Part shown: positions 10,615 through 21,814 of the stretch, piece by piece
Position numbering within the stretch: position 1 is the first letter of the stretch
Layout of the letters: every line of letters begins with the position of its first letter
Assembly: GCA_026122225.1 (NCBI GenBank)
Contig: JANEZZ010002660.1
Span: forward strand, 614,501 to 678,500
DNA: 64,000 nucleotides
Reading direction: 5' to 3'
Origin: Heloderma charlesbogerti
Lineage: Eukaryota; Chordata; Lepidosauria; Squamata; Helodermatidae
Made by a program: the position numbers and the translations under genes
The notes under the pieces: generated by a model
The model's input: only the letters and a program-made list of their open reading frames with translations
Told to the model about the DNA's origin: nothing
The model's database searches: none

Positions 10615-10952
10615 GGGCTGTTCACACAACACGCTAACCCACATTCAGTGGGTGAGTGCAGGTTGTTGTTGAACTGTGGGTTGTGTCTTGAACCATGGGT
10701 TAGCATGTTGTCTGAACCCAGGACATTTCACACAGGGTGGCTTGTTAACCATGCAGTGTTGCTTGTTAACCACCCTGACCAACCCAGCAACAAACCGTGG
10801 GATCTCAAGGTGGCTTGTTTGAGAAAAAAAAAGCCACACTGCATGGTTAACAAGCCACCCTGCGGAAAATGTCCTGTGTTCAGACAACATGCCAACCCAC
10901 AGTTCAACAACAACAACCCACACTCAACCACTGAGTGTGTTGTATGAACCCA
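10615..10952. mobile_element. 338-bp palindromic MITE with 7-bp target duplication
   Basis: Left and right halves are inverted copies nearly end to end, so both strands read almost the same (for example CATGCAGTGT near 10753 and ACACTGCATG near 10834). GTCTCTG flanks both sides (10608-10614 and 10953-10959). The short flank duplication and TGTTCACACAAC-type termini suggest a hAT-like element. It has no transposase frame. Confidence 0.75.
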
Positions 10953-10964
10953 GTCTCTGTGTCC

Positions 10965-11112
10965 CTCCAAATCCTGAATCTTCAGGAGTGTTCAGATTTG
11001 GATTGGTTCTGCTTTGGAGGAGTCCAGCTTCTATTCAGACATCTCCCAAATCTGTCCAAATCAGCCCAATTCAATTTGGGATTTGGCTGAATCTGAAGCA
11101 CACCCCTAGTGC
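10965..11112. repeat. Dispersed repeat rich in TTTGGATT/AATCCAAA
   Basis: Low-complexity inverted words (CAGATTTGGATTGG, then CCAAATCTGTCCAAATC) ending in CACACCCCTAG. Related-looking text is at 32068-32410 and 51195-51440. Confidence 0.4.
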
Positions 11113-11246
11113 AAACCCTCTGTGAATCTTTCTCTCACAGTACTAGAACCGGGAATACCCAGTGACTGGCAGTAGATTCTGGGATGACCATGGGAATTAC
11201 TTCTTTACACAAGTCAGCTATGAGACACACTGACTGTTTTTCACTA

Positions 11247-11436
11247 GGGATTGTAACTCAGCGGTAGAACACTTGCTTTGCTTGCAAAAGGTCCCAGGTT
11301 CAATGCCCGGCCTCTCTAGGTAGGCCTGGGAATGGCTCCTGTCTGAAACTCTGGACAGCCACCACCAGTCAGTGGAAACAATACTGTCCTAGATGGACCA
11401 GTGGTCTGACATGGCACAAGGCAGTTTCCTTTCATG
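11247..11436 (+). mobile_element. tRNA-derived SINE 'S1'
   Basis: Head GATTGTAACTCAGCGGTAGA (A-box region) and GGTTCAATGCCCGG (B-box region), then the S1 body and the GGCAGTTTCCTTTCATG end. It is a SINE and not a tRNA gene because the tRNA-unrelated body follows directly. Confidence 0.85.
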
Positions 11437-12868
11437 ACTTGGCTTCTGTCCGTGGCATCACTCCTGCTGCTGCAAAGAGCAGCTTGATTTCTGGGCAGCC
11501 TGGGGAGAAAGCTCACTGCCCGATGTTCCAAGCTGGAGAAACTCTGCTCAGTGTGAACAGCCTGGCCATGCTGCCGTGCATTTAGGAGTGGAGTGGGGAG
11601 GACTATGCTGGACTCCCCTGAGGAGACCTTCCAAAACTTGCTGTCTGCGTGCAAAAGGAACATGGCTTTGTCCGTTTCAGTACAGTTCCACGCAATCTGC
11701 GGGCATTTATTGCATTTTATTTTCCTGAACGTTGCCAAGAGATAGCTTATCCTTACAATAAAATATTTTAAAATTACATCTTGTATCTCAGACGCTTCAA
11801 CCTGGTCTTTTCCCACTCTTGTCTGTAGTTACACGACACACAAGTTTTTATTGTCACTGTGATCCCAACATCGGCCAAGTTGTCAAACGGAAAGCTGCAA
11901 AAAGGTTTTGGAGATTAAAAAAAGTAGGAAGGGAATTTTAAATCCAAATACCAAGTCACTCGTGGTTATCTTCGCAAAGGAGCTTCGCTCAGCTCCGTGG
12001 AGATGAATGAGAGCCACACTGAGCTGCAGTTTGCATAGTGAACTCATTTCTTGCTAGTGTGTTGTAAAGGTTATACAGCTTTTATGGTTTCATTGGGACT
12101 TTTTTTTTAAAGGTGGGGTAAAGCACCTTTTGCATGGTTATGCGTCAACTTAAAGAACAGGAAGCGGATGGAAGTAAAGCTTAATTGCCAATGAATCACC
12201 GTGATCTTGGATAAACCCACAACAGTTCCCTTCAAATTATTAACTCCTGCTGCATGTCTGTGCATGAATAAGCCTTGGATTTGAATTGCTTCTGGCAAAT
12301 ATTTTTTATATTTAATTCAATCTATAGCCTGCCTCATTGCAAGGGCTTGGGACAGATAACAATATGCATGCATGCATACACCTGGGGTAATATACATTGG
12401 GCTGGATCCACGATCTGCCTTCTGCGAGAGGAACAGCTCTGCTTATGGAAGCTCCCCCTTCCTGATTTGTTGGTAGGCAGAGTTTGGAAAATCTTAACTT
12501 CGGCACCTGGGAGTGGTGGGAAGTATTATGGATCTTCTGGGCTGGTATAAAATTGTAGGAGTCAGGCTTTCTACCTTTGCCTGGTCAACAGTGGAGAGGG
12601 CATCCTGCATTTCCAGCTACCCGGCCTGCTAAGGCTGTCCTTAGGTTTCAGGGTTTTCACTTTCCTGGGGTCTTTGGGGAGAAATGACATCTCAGGGTGA
12701 GGGTCTAGACTCAGGCAGGCCACCCTGCGCTTGGCTTGATGAGCATGTCGGTTATTCGCCCCATCGCCATCAAGGGCCATCCCAGGGCATCAGCACAGTA
12801 CAGGCAGGCTTGGTCTCCTGGGCACAGAGCCATCCCATTTGGCCACCTGCTGCCAATAGAGTCTAGAG
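11437..12868. other. No gene seen
   Basis: About 1.4 kb of intergenic DNA. The 166-residue open frame on the minus strand (11316-11816) overlaps the SINE and has no recognisable domain. Confidence 0.5.
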
Positions 12869-12997
12869 CAGGGGTGGGCAACCTGTGGCCCTCCAGATGT
12901 TTACAACTCCCATCATCCCTTGCTATTAGCTGTGCTGGCTAGAGCTGATGGGAGTCGTCAGCCAAATCGCCTGGAGGACCACAAGTTGCCCACCCTG
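12869..12997. mobile_element. hAT-like palindromic MITE with target duplication
   Basis: Ends CAGGGGTGGGCAACCTGTGG and CACAAGTTGCCCACCCTG are inverted. GTCTAGAG precedes and GTCTAGCC follows, 6 of 8 matching, the 8-bp duplication expected for hAT elements. Confidence 0.8.
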
Positions 12998-13640
12998 GTC
13001 TAGCCTCCCCGTTAGCTTCCAGGCTCTGCCCCTTAAGTCCCAGGATCTGGTCTTCCAAAGACCTGGATATAGGGCTGCCACTTATGCATCACCCCCAAAG
13101 AGGAAATGCATCACAAAAACAGAGGACAAAAGCAGACAGCAATGTGTATAACATTTTCAAATGTATATGTATAAATGCAAATGTAGAAATAATAACTATA
13201 ATTTAAATAGGAGTACAGTACATCTCACCATACTGTGGGGGTGATCAGGCGATGCCCTGTGTTCCTGCTGCTCACTCTGCTGTACAGCTGCTGCCAACTA
13301 TTGATGGGGAACTCCAAATCCCCCTTTTTTCCCCATGTTCCTCTGTCCTTTTTCCTCTGTAAAGAAGGACACCTGGCCACCCTGCCTGGAAAGGAAGTGG
13401 TACCTCCAGCTCAGGGCATGTGTCCTGGGTGCGTCTGGACTTGGATACACTGTCCCATTCCCCTGGCCTGCTCTTGACCATTGCCCTGCAATGGAAGGTA
13501 CTTCCGGAGCTGAGGATCAGCCATGGAAAATCTGCCGGGCTCCCTCTTGCCGTCCTGACTTGATGCATCACTGGTAAACGAAAGAGGATCTTTCTGGCTG
13601 ATGTGAATGGAAGGGACCCGGAGGTGGAGGTGGTCTCCTA
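12998..13640. other. No gene seen
   Basis: Intergenic; nothing recognised. Confidence 0.45.
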
Positions 13641-13729
13641 TGGTACAATCTTATTCACACTGACCTGGGAGGAAGCTCCATTGAACACAGTGGGCCTTGC
13701 TTCTGAGTAAACATGCATAAGATCCCGCT
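13641..13729. mobile_element. Palindromic MITE 'C'
   Basis: Degraded palindrome of the very common GCAATCCTATGCATG / ACTCAGAAGTAAG family (here TACAATCTTATTCACAC and TGAGTAAACATGCATAAGAT). Confidence 0.65.
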
Positions 13730-13755
13730 CCTAACTAGATCGGGCTATTTACTTT

Positions 13756-13849
13756 GCAGTGCAACCCTATGTGCGTTTACTCAGCAGGAAGTCCTATTGT
13801 ATTCAAGTGATGCTTACTCCCAGGAAAGTGTGCTTAGGCCTGCAGCCCA
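13756..13849. mobile_element. Palindromic MITE 'C'
   Basis: GCAACCCTATGTGCGTTTAC and the inverted ACTCCCAGGAAAGTGTGCTT. Adjacent to the copy at 13641. Confidence 0.7.
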
Positions 13850-14404
13850 GATGCTTTTCCAAAGGCACAGGTTCCATCTCAAATCCCTTATGCCCAAACG
13901 TTCCGAATTCTGAGCTGTAGGGCGCCGTGTACACGGCCAAATGCTGAGGAAAGCAGGGGTGATGTGTTTCTACTGGATCTCAGGTATAACTTCACCAGTG
14001 GCAGTGGCACTGCTGATAATATGTCAGTGCTATTACCGCTCGTGTTTTTCTAGCAGCGGCGATTTAGAAGACGAACGGACCGACTGCTTTGCTAGCTAAG
14101 GGCGCCGTTCTGTTTGTCCAGCGCTTGCTCTCCAAGCATGGATGAGCAGACATCGCTTTGAAGTTACAAGTTCTGGCCTGGCACATTCTTTGGTTAGGTA
14201 AACAACAGGTGGTATGTTGCCATAGGAACTAAACAGAGGAGTGTTCCTAGGTACTGGATCACTTGGGGAATGTTTTGCATGGGAAAAACAAGGGAGAGAA
14301 GGGGACCTGCTGTATCCCCTCCCAGCAAAGTAGGGGCTTGCATGATGGGAGACTGCAGCGTGAAGGCAGAGGTGAAGGAAGGCAGGGAGGAGGGGTAGGG
14401 GGAG
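13850..14404. other. No gene seen
   Basis: Intergenic; no supported feature. Confidence 0.45.
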
Positions 14405-14760
14405 AGATTGTTCTAGGCTGTGTTAGCAGTGCTGGTTCAAGGCTTCTGGGGATCCTGGGCAAGAGACCCTCCATGGGCCGCCTCCCTCGGGGGGCCTCCC
14501 TTCTCTCTTGCTCCTTGTCCTCTTTCTCATCACCGCTGCCGCGTGCTTGCTTGACAGGGCGAGAGCCGGGGAGCAAAGAGGCCTTGGAATCTCCTGCTCA
14601 ACGTCGCTGCTGTCTGGCCAAGAGGGAGGTGAACAAGCAGGTTGCAGAGGCGAAGAGGCGGAGCAGATCCTGGGGCTTTTGGCAGTGGGCCCCTGCCGGG
14701 GTGTGGGCAGGTGCCCAGCCAGGCCCGCCTTTGATGCTGGCTCTGTCTGTGAGCATCTTC
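14405..14760 (-). repeat. Dispersed repeat 'F', near-complete copy
   Basis: Inverted relative to the copies at 1595 and 45842. Recognised from CAGTGGGCCCCTGCCGGGGT at the right and GATCCTGGGCAAGAGACCCT at the left. The open frames through it recur in every copy in both orientations, as expected for GC-rich repeat DNA. Confidence 0.6.
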
Positions 14761-14904
14761 AGGTGCTAGGCTGTCTCCCTGGAGATCTGATGTGGCAACA
14801 GTGGACTTTGGCTGTCTGCTGGAGTGTTAAGCTGTGCTCCCACCTTTGCACAACCTGTGTATTTGTAAAAAAAAGCCCAAATCTTACAAACAGCATTGAG
14901 CCTC

Positions 14905-15050
14905 AGGGCCGGTATCCAGGGTAGGCATGGTTGGGCACCTGCCCAGGGCCCACACCAAGCCGGGGCCCACTGACAAAAGCTTCCTTGATCTTCCTCTTCA
15001 CCCTTGCAGCCTGCTTTTCACCTGCCTGCTGCCCCAGATAACAGTGTGGG
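14905..15050 (+). repeat. Dispersed repeat 'F', 5' part
   Basis: Starts GGCCGGTATCCAGGGTAGGC and continues GGGCCCACACCAAGCCGGGG, matching the left end at 45842. It points opposite to the copy at 14405-14760. Confidence 0.55.
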
Positions 15051-15220
15051 TGAGAAGGATGAACGGCAGATGCCATTCACTCACTTGCTCTGGGTTCACC
15101 GAACGACATGAATATAGGAATGCAACAGAACACAGGTCTGCAAATAGATGCCCTCATATAGGTAGACTCATTGGGGAGCCAAGATTAGTGGCATGTCTCT
15201 GCTGAGTGTACCGTTGGGAG

Positions 15221-15270
15221 GCACACACACACACACACACACACACTCACTCACGCTCACTCGCTCACTC
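15221..15270. repeat. (CA)n then (CTCA)n microsatellite
   Basis: A CA run of about 13 units passes into CTCA/CTCG tetramers. Confidence 0.9.
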
Positions 15271-15479
15271 AGCTACATGCTATGCAATTAATAGCGTGTG
15301 TAGTTTGATCTTAAGTGTGTTTAGGATTGCAGTCTTACTCTTTACTAACTTCTTGATAACTTTAGCTGGATTGGAGCCCAAGCAGGGGCATCATTATCAG
15401 GAATCCACCTGGGCACGGGCCCTGGATCTTTTTGGAGCTGTTCCCTGGATCTTTTGAGCTGTCCTAAGTGCATTTTTTT

Positions 15480-16330
15480 TTTACATTTTCCCATTGACTT
15501 GCATTGGAAAACAAAAATGGCCATATCTTTTTTAGTTTGTAAGATAAATACATGACATTTGTAGGCTTGATAGCCACAGTGGAACTGATTGGATCTGCCA
15601 AATATCAGGCAGTTAGGTCCAGTGGTTTTTGTGCTAGTCACAGGTAAAATTTCCTATTTTCAAGTAAATCTGTCAAAGCAAAGAGCTATATTTTTTTTTG
15701 TGCTTCCACATACATGCATGGAATTTTGGGACCTGCCAGCTCCCATAGAGATGACTGAGCCTGCCAAATTTCAGGCAGTTAGGCCTAGTGGCTTTTGTGC
15801 TAGCCACAGGTAAAATTTGCTTTTTCCAAGAAAATGTGTCAAAGCAAAGAGCTATAATTTCTTTGTTCTTCCACATAAGTGTATGGAATTTGGAAAGTTG
15901 GCAGCCCCCATGGAGCTGATGGAACCTGCCAAATTTCAGTCAGTGATGTCCAGTGACTTTTGTGCTAGTCACAGGTAAAGCTTACTATTTTCAAGAAAAT
16001 GTGTCAAAGCAAAGAGCTATATTTTTTGTGTGTTTTTACATATGTACATGGAATTTGGGGACCTGGAAGCCTGTACAGAGATGACTGAGCCTCCCAAAGT
16101 TCAGACAGTTAGGTCTAGTGGCTTTTGTGCTAGCCACAGGTAAAATTTGCTTTTTCCAAGAAAATCTGTCAAAGTAAAGAGCTATAATTTTTTTGTACTT
16201 CCACTTAAGTTCATGGAATTTGGGGACCTAGCAGGCCCTATGGAGCTGACTGAACCTACCAAATTTCAGACAGTTAGGTCCAGCAGCTTTTGCGCTAGCC
16301 ATGCGTAAAGTTTCCTTTTCTCAAAGTCTA
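15480..16330. repeat. ~165-bp tandem repeat array inside the hAT-like element
   Basis: The word CAGTTAGG, or a one- to three-base variant, recurs at 15610, 15776, 15941, 16106 and 16271, spacing 165-166. Each unit repeats TTTTGTGCTAGYCACAGGTA, then TGTCAAAGCAAAGAGCTATA, then CATGGAATTTGGG, with perhaps 10-20% divergence between units by eye. Confidence 0.85.
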
Positions 16331-16406
16331 AAACAAAAGGTAAAAACTGTCAAGTCACCTAGGGGATTAGAGATCCTAATCAGAAGGTGTTTAAGGTGAC
16401 CATTCA

Positions 16407-16510
16407 CACTTAGGGTCAGACCATTCACACATTAGGGTCACTATCCCTAATCTCTTAGAGTCACTTAGGGTCAGACCATTCACACATTAGGGTCACTATC
16501 CCTAATCTCT
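16407..16510. repeat. Direct duplication, 55-bp period
   Basis: CACTTAGGGTCAGACCATTC begins at 16407 and again at 16462, and both continue to CCCTAATCTCT. The TTAGGG words are not in telomeric tandem. Confidence 0.85.
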
Positions 16511-17324
16511 GGTGCAGGGTTTTTTTGAGGTGCAAAAAACTTCTCTCCCCCTACTTTTCTTTCCTGCTCTTACATGCCCACTTTTGGGAGATTGCCTGCA
16601 ATGAAATTTTGAAGAGGGAGAAGGAAGGGAAGAAAGAGCTGCATGTGAAATACTGGTATTTCACACAGCATCAGATTTTATTGCCCCAAACTGGAACCTT
16701 TGGCTTCTGCAGAAGTTTAGTAGCTGCAGTACAGCAAAGGATCCAATCAGCCTCCACAAACTTTTTTCTCCCCCTCCACTTTAATTTCTCCTAAATAGCT
16801 GTGGGACTCAAATAATTCCAAAGGGAGGGTTAGGACTTTGTGGCGTCATGATCAAGAAACTGCTGGGGCTTTTAAATAGGTTCTACAGTTTTAAAAAAGC
16901 TAGAAAAAGCCCTCAGCCACCTCACCTCATAAAGTTCATTTAAGTACATGCAATCCTTACAGCCTCCTAAATTCCTCTGAAGTACTACCTCTCTGAAAGG
17001 AGCCACTTGGCTTAGGGAATTCCCTCTACACCCCACCGCCGCACACATTTCCAATCACCATTCTTCTTTTCTTCTTCCCTCCCCTATCCTGTTCTTTCTT
17101 TCTCTTCTTTATTCCACCCAGAGCATATCTTGGGGAATTCTTAAAGAGAATTCTCTTCAGTGGGCAAGAGAAGTTCTGAACTGTATTTGACTTTATACAA
17201 ACAGACAAGAGGGTTGGTTTTTCTCCTCCTCACTCAAGCCGTTGAGAAAACTGGGTTCACATGGTTGCAGAGAAACAAAACTGGGCCTGTTTTGTTTGTC
17301 AGTTGCCATTATCCAGCAATAGGA

Positions 17325-17508
17325 AGGGCTGTAGCTCAGTGGGAGAGCACATGCTTGGCATGCAGGTTCAATCCCCAGCATCTCCAGGTAGGGCTAGGAA
17401 AGAACCCTGCCTGAAACCCTGGAGAGCCGCTGCTGCCAGTCAGTGTCAACAGTACTGGGCTAGATGGACCCAGGGTCCGACTCAGTACAAGGCAGCTTCC
17501 TGTGTTCC
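17325..17508 (+). mobile_element. tRNA-derived SINE 'S1' nested in the hAT-like element
   Basis: Head GGGCTGTAGCTCAGTGGGAG with a B-box-like GGTTCAATCCCCAGC, body ending CAAGGCAGCTTCCTGTGTTC. It is among the best-preserved copies here. Confidence 0.9.
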
Positions 17509-17587
17509 TCTGAACAGAAAGCTTTAATAAAAATAGGAGTTTTTGGTTTGTTTTTTAAGTGGAGGGGAGATAAATATTGCTAATTTA

Positions 17588-17672
17588 TGCAATCCTATGT
17601 ATGCCTACTGAGAAGTTCCATTATGTTTGATGAGGCTCACCCTCAGGAAAGTGTGCATAGGATTCCAGCACG
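17588..17672. mobile_element. Palindromic MITE 'C'
   Basis: GCAATCCTATGTATGCCTAC on the left, and GGAAAGTGTGCATAGGATT as the inverted right end. Confidence 0.7.
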
Positions 17673-17847
17673 AGTTACTTTTGCAGGGAGGTTTGCACCT
17701 TAATGTTCTACATGTTTACTCAGAAAGAAGTCCTGAGTTGTGAGCATGGTACTGCAGGCTCAATATAGTGCCTACCCAATTCTGTCTAATGAATTGACTA
17801 CCCTTTCAGCTCAGTCCTATGCATGTTTTGTCATTTGTGGGTTTGGG

Positions 17848-17868
17848 GTGTGTGTGTGTGTGTGTGTT
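17848..17868. repeat. (GT)n microsatellite
   Basis: GT run of about ten units. Confidence 0.9.
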
Positions 17869-18207
17869 TTTTGCATGAACTCTAGCTTCAGTGGTGAGGG
17901 AAAGGCACTTAGTGCATGCTCAGAGTTTCTCCATAACTTAGCCCTAGTTTTGAAAACAGACTCATTGGCTGAATCCTGGTGAAGTCTTTCCACAAATGAA
18001 CTTATGGGGAGGAAGATACAATGAGAGCTTGTGCAGAGAGAGGAGTTGCACAAAACGAGACATCTGCTTTTATGAAAAGTTGCTGGAGGATGGTAGGATA
18101 AGGAGGGATGGTTGCATGAAGGGGAATAGAATTGGTAGGGGGAGAATGCAAATGCTCAGGGGTGAAAGAAAAGCATTCTGTACATGCTCAGAGGTAATCT
18201 CTATTTA

Positions 18208-18362
18208 AGAACATAAGAAGAGCTGTACTGCATCAGGCCAAGCTCCATCTAGTCCAGCATTCTGTTCACACAGTGGCCAACCAGATGCCCACTGGAAACC
18301 CACAAGCAGGACATGAGTGCAATAGCACCTTCCCACCCATATTCCCCTGCTGCTAACATTGG
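18208..18362 (+). mobile_element. Dispersed SINE-like repeat 'S3', partial
   Basis: Begins AGAACATAAGAAGAGCTGTA and contains CAGCATTCTGTTCACACAGT and AAACCCACAAGCAGGACATG, shared with 28914-29165. No clear tRNA head was seen, so the class is uncertain. Confidence 0.65.
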
Positions 18363-19151
18363 TGAAATGTAAATAAATTCTAGTAATTCTAAATCAGAAT
18401 GCATGTATATCCTTCAGAAACTTTGCAGGTTTCTTGCCTGGGGGACACCTCTAATGACCTGTGCATTTTCATACACATTTACTCGAAAACTATTGGGGAA
18501 GGGGTGAATGGAAGGGAAAGCAAATCACTCCCCCAGGCTGGAGAACTCCCCTTCCACATGAACTGCTGCACCTATCCTTCTGAAACTTTGCTGGTTTCTT
18601 ACTTAGGGACAACTGTAGGCTGTCTGTAATTTTCAGAACAATGGTCCACAAGGAACACAGGGAGATAAGTATGTCCTCTTTTGGAGACCTCAAAATGTCA
18701 AGGCCACCCTTGCACAAAAACCCTTGTGGCTATCATTCTGAAATTTGGCAGACATGATCTCCTCTGATGGGGCAATGAATCCTGACATTTGTATCCAATT
18801 CTACCAAGGAATTAAAACATTATTGGCAGTTCCCTTTAAAAGAAAATCAAAATATAAACCCTGCACCTATTTTTCTGACATTGGGCAGGTGTAATCCCCT
18901 TCTAGGGGGCTACTATGCCTGAAATTATCCAGTTCTGACCAAGATAAAAAAAGTTATAGGTGTTTTCCCCCCCTAATTTCCCATGGTAGTCAACAGGAAG
19001 CATAAAGACTCATTTTTCTAAACCTTGACACAGGTTTGGTGCTGAGCTGAAGTGGTCAGACTACAAATTGGCCTGAGCAGAGGTGGGATGTTTTCCAAAA
19101 TGCTGAAGCAGGGTCTGAGTTGAAGTGGGGTGAGGGGTCAGTGCACGCTTC

Positions 19152-19240
19152 TTATGTATGTATGTATGTATGTATGTAATCTATACACACACGCAAGCAC
19201 ACTGCATGGACGCACCACACACACACACACACACACACGT
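19152..19240. repeat. (TATG)n and (CA)n microsatellites
   Basis: About seven TATG/TGTA units at 19152-19180 and a CA run at 19216-19239, just inside the right end of the hAT-like element. Confidence 0.9.
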
Positions 19241-19655
19241 ATTAGACGTGTGCTTAGACTCGTGTGCAAGTGTGTGTATGCAAATTTGTGTTATGGACCT
19301 GTGCCCTGGATCTTTTAAGACCCTAGCAACGCCCCTGGGCCCAAGCATTTAAGAAGGAGTACTTGGATTTAAAGAAGGCCAAGCATAGGATTCAAAGACA
19401 CCATTAAATAATGTCTACTTTGGGTCCCATGGAATACAATGAAACAAGTTAGTTGTGACTAATTTAACTTCCACTGAAAGCAAATTAAAGTTATAGCTGG
19501 CTTTAGCTGCGTTTGCACTATGTAGTTGGTGCTTAGAATTAAATGTCAGGTATTGTACAGTTCCCAGTCTTATTGAAATCCAGGGCACTAAGCATTAAAC
19601 AGGTATTCACATGTCAAGCTTACAACCGATCTTCAGTACATAATATAGGATTAAC

Positions 19656-19745
19656 AGTGCAGTCCTATACATGGCTACTCAGAAGGAAGACCCATTATGT
19701 TCAGCGCGACTTACTCCCAGGTAAGCGTGTGTAGGATTGTAGCCT
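19656..19745. mobile_element. Palindromic MITE 'C'
   Basis: GCAGTCCTATACATGGCTAC on the left and GTGTGTAGGATTGTAGCC on the right are inverted. Confidence 0.7.
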
Positions 19746-21382
19746 TCCTCTCCCATTGGCTTGGCATTTTTCATCAGATAATGCCTTAGCTGCGTCACCA
19801 TCTTGTTTGTTTTGGTTACTGCCTTACTAACTAGTTCTACAGTGTAGAACGTGTGGCTTCATAGCGGGACTTTTTAATGATTCAGACATATTTGTTAGAT
19901 TCCTGGGATTCCTAGTTTTTCATTTTTTAAAACATAGTAAGTGTCTAATCCTCATGATCCTAGTGAAAACCATAGCAATATATCTGAGAGGCTCAAAATG
20001 CTGATGGCAAACCAATCAAACCCCATATTGATTATTATTTTCATTCTCATTATTGTTATACTCATCTGATTCTCTTGAGTAGCCTGTGCTGTTGGTTTGA
20101 ATATAGTTAACATTAGCAGTAATGATTCTTCTCAGCCCTCTTATCTGGCTGCTGAGAAAACTGAAGCTTGAGCAAAAATGTCATCCTGAAAGTATTCACC
20201 TAATTCTCAGTCAGTAAAAATTGGGAGTCTTCGTTCTTTTTCTCTCGTATATATAGCTGCCACCAGAAGGGGTGGTAACAGCAGAGCTCCTGTGCTGGCA
20301 GCATGGACACCATTTTTAGATTCTCTCTCCTGCCCCAATATGGGGAGAACTGGTGGAGAATATCCAGCAAAATTGCCTGCTTTGGGGGGGCAGGGGAGAG
20401 AGAGAGAACGACGAAAAGAAAATGATCAGAAACATATTTTCTGAGAAATTTCGAGTCAGCTCTTTACTTCAAAAGAAGAACTAGGGGTCTACCACGACTT
20501 AGGGCAACGAACTGGGTTGTGTATCTTTCAAACGTCCGCCATCTGGGAAATTATGCATATAGTCTCATTCATTTAATGCTGGAGGACCACCTTTTTCTGT
20601 CTAGGTCAGCATTTCCCCATTGCTGTTCTCTCTAGGGTCACATGTTGGAAGTGGGTAGAACAGCAGCCAGCAGTAAGTAGGGCCAGAGCCAAAAGTGGGT
20701 GGGTTAAGCCTTTTCTCTTTCTGCTACCTCCAGTTCTCTCCCTCTCTATCTTCCTTCCCATGCAGTGGGCTGTTAGGAAAGGGGCAGATAATTCCGGCCA
20801 GAGGCCTGAACTCTTCACATGCAGAGGGCTTTTGAAGTTAGGCAGAGCTGTTGATTTAGTGGAGATGTTGTACCTAGTTCACATAGCCAGCGATCCCATG
20901 GTGACAGCTCCTGGCAGATGGTCTCATGAACTGGCCTTAAGTGTACACAAAATGGCTATAATCCAATACAGAGGCATGTACGTGTTTAGTCCACTGGTTT
21001 CAATGGGCTTAAGGATGCTTAACTCTCTGTTGGATTGTGACCATTATGTACATGCACTACAAAGTTTCAGTTCATTATGCACTTCCAAGTTAGACCTTGG
21101 TGCTGAATGAGTCATTCATTCCAAACTTTAGTATTGTCCTAGATAAAATTAGAACTACTTCTCCAAACATACCAATGCAAGAGAAGCAAGAGGAAGTCTC
21201 AGTATTTTTCTTTTTTGAGACAAGCTCTTTAAAAAATCTAGCTGTGCAGGCTTTCAGTGTGGTGAAATATGAATGGGGAAGACCCCCCTGTGAAAAAATG
21301 CATATTGGCTAGAGCCTGTGAAGTCAACAACCATTCCTCCTGTTTTTGGAGCAGTTTTGCAACTGTGTTTAAAACGTGTGTG
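19746..21382. other. 3' flank of the RASL11-like gene, no gene seen
   Basis: Intergenic DNA with small open frames only. A weak MITE-C-like stretch lies near 20955-21045 (ATAATCCAATACAGAGGC and TTGGATTGTGACC). Confidence 0.45.
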
Positions 21383-21388
21383 TTTATT
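21383..21388 (-). terminator. Candidate poly(A) signal of the RASL11-like gene
   Basis: TTTATT on the plus strand is AATAAA on the minus strand, about 430 bases past the stop codon. It is the first canonical hexamer I found downstream; use is not shown by sequence alone. Confidence 0.35.
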
Positions 21389-21814
21389 TTTCTTAAAAAG
21401 GCAAAGGATAATTGTAAAAATGAATAAACATATATGTGGGACCTTAAAAATAAGAGGCGGGGGGGAGGTAGGTTGCCTGCTTGAAACATGGAGAAGCAAG
21501 ACAGATGGCTAAAGCAGAGTTTGATTTGCTGGTATGAATGTCTGTCTGTCATGCCAGTTAGGAAGCTGAGCTCACACTGTGGATGAAACCCCCCGCTAAA
21601 ACTTCTCTTTTTATCTTCGTATGCCTGTCTTCATTCTTGGTGACCTTTTTTTTTAACCAAAGGATCCAAGTTCCAAAAGTGGCCATCCATCATGGCCTCC
21701 TTTGCAGAAAGGAATTATTTCACACCAAAGGATGCTGGCAAAGACAGGCCATAAATAGATATAAATATCAATTGTCTGATCACTTCTCGTCCTCAGCTTG
21801 CACTGTGAGAGACA

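Larger units (their letters stand above)
15383..19337. mobile_element. ~3.96-kb non-autonomous hAT-like element
   Basis: The left end starts CAGGGGCATCATTAT. The right end, read on the minus strand, starts CAGGGGCGTTGCTAG. Outside these, AGCCCAAG (15375-15382) and GGCCCAAG (19338-19345) match at 7 of 8 positions, the 8-bp duplication typical of hAT elements. Both ends also carry GCCCTGGATCTTTT in direct orientation. The interior has no transposase frame. It is largely a diverged 165-bp tandem array (15480-16330), a related degenerate region (18390-18960), microsatellites, and nested insertions (SINE 17325, MITE 17588, SINE-like 18208). A similar right end is at 47220-47321. Boundaries are well supported; the superfamily is inferred from ends and duplication length. 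Confidence 0.65.

Noticed and set aside
11247..11310. tRNA gene at the tRNA-like head (also 17325 and 46622)
   Set aside because: Each head is followed directly by the same SINE body and 3' end, so these are SINEs.
15480..16330. CRISPR-like regularly spaced array
   Set aside because: Units are contiguous 165-bp tandem repeats without unique spacers, in a vertebrate genome.
16407..16510. TTAGGG words suggesting an interstitial telomeric repeat
   Set aside because: The words are separated within a 55-bp direct duplication and are not in (TTAGGG)n tandem.
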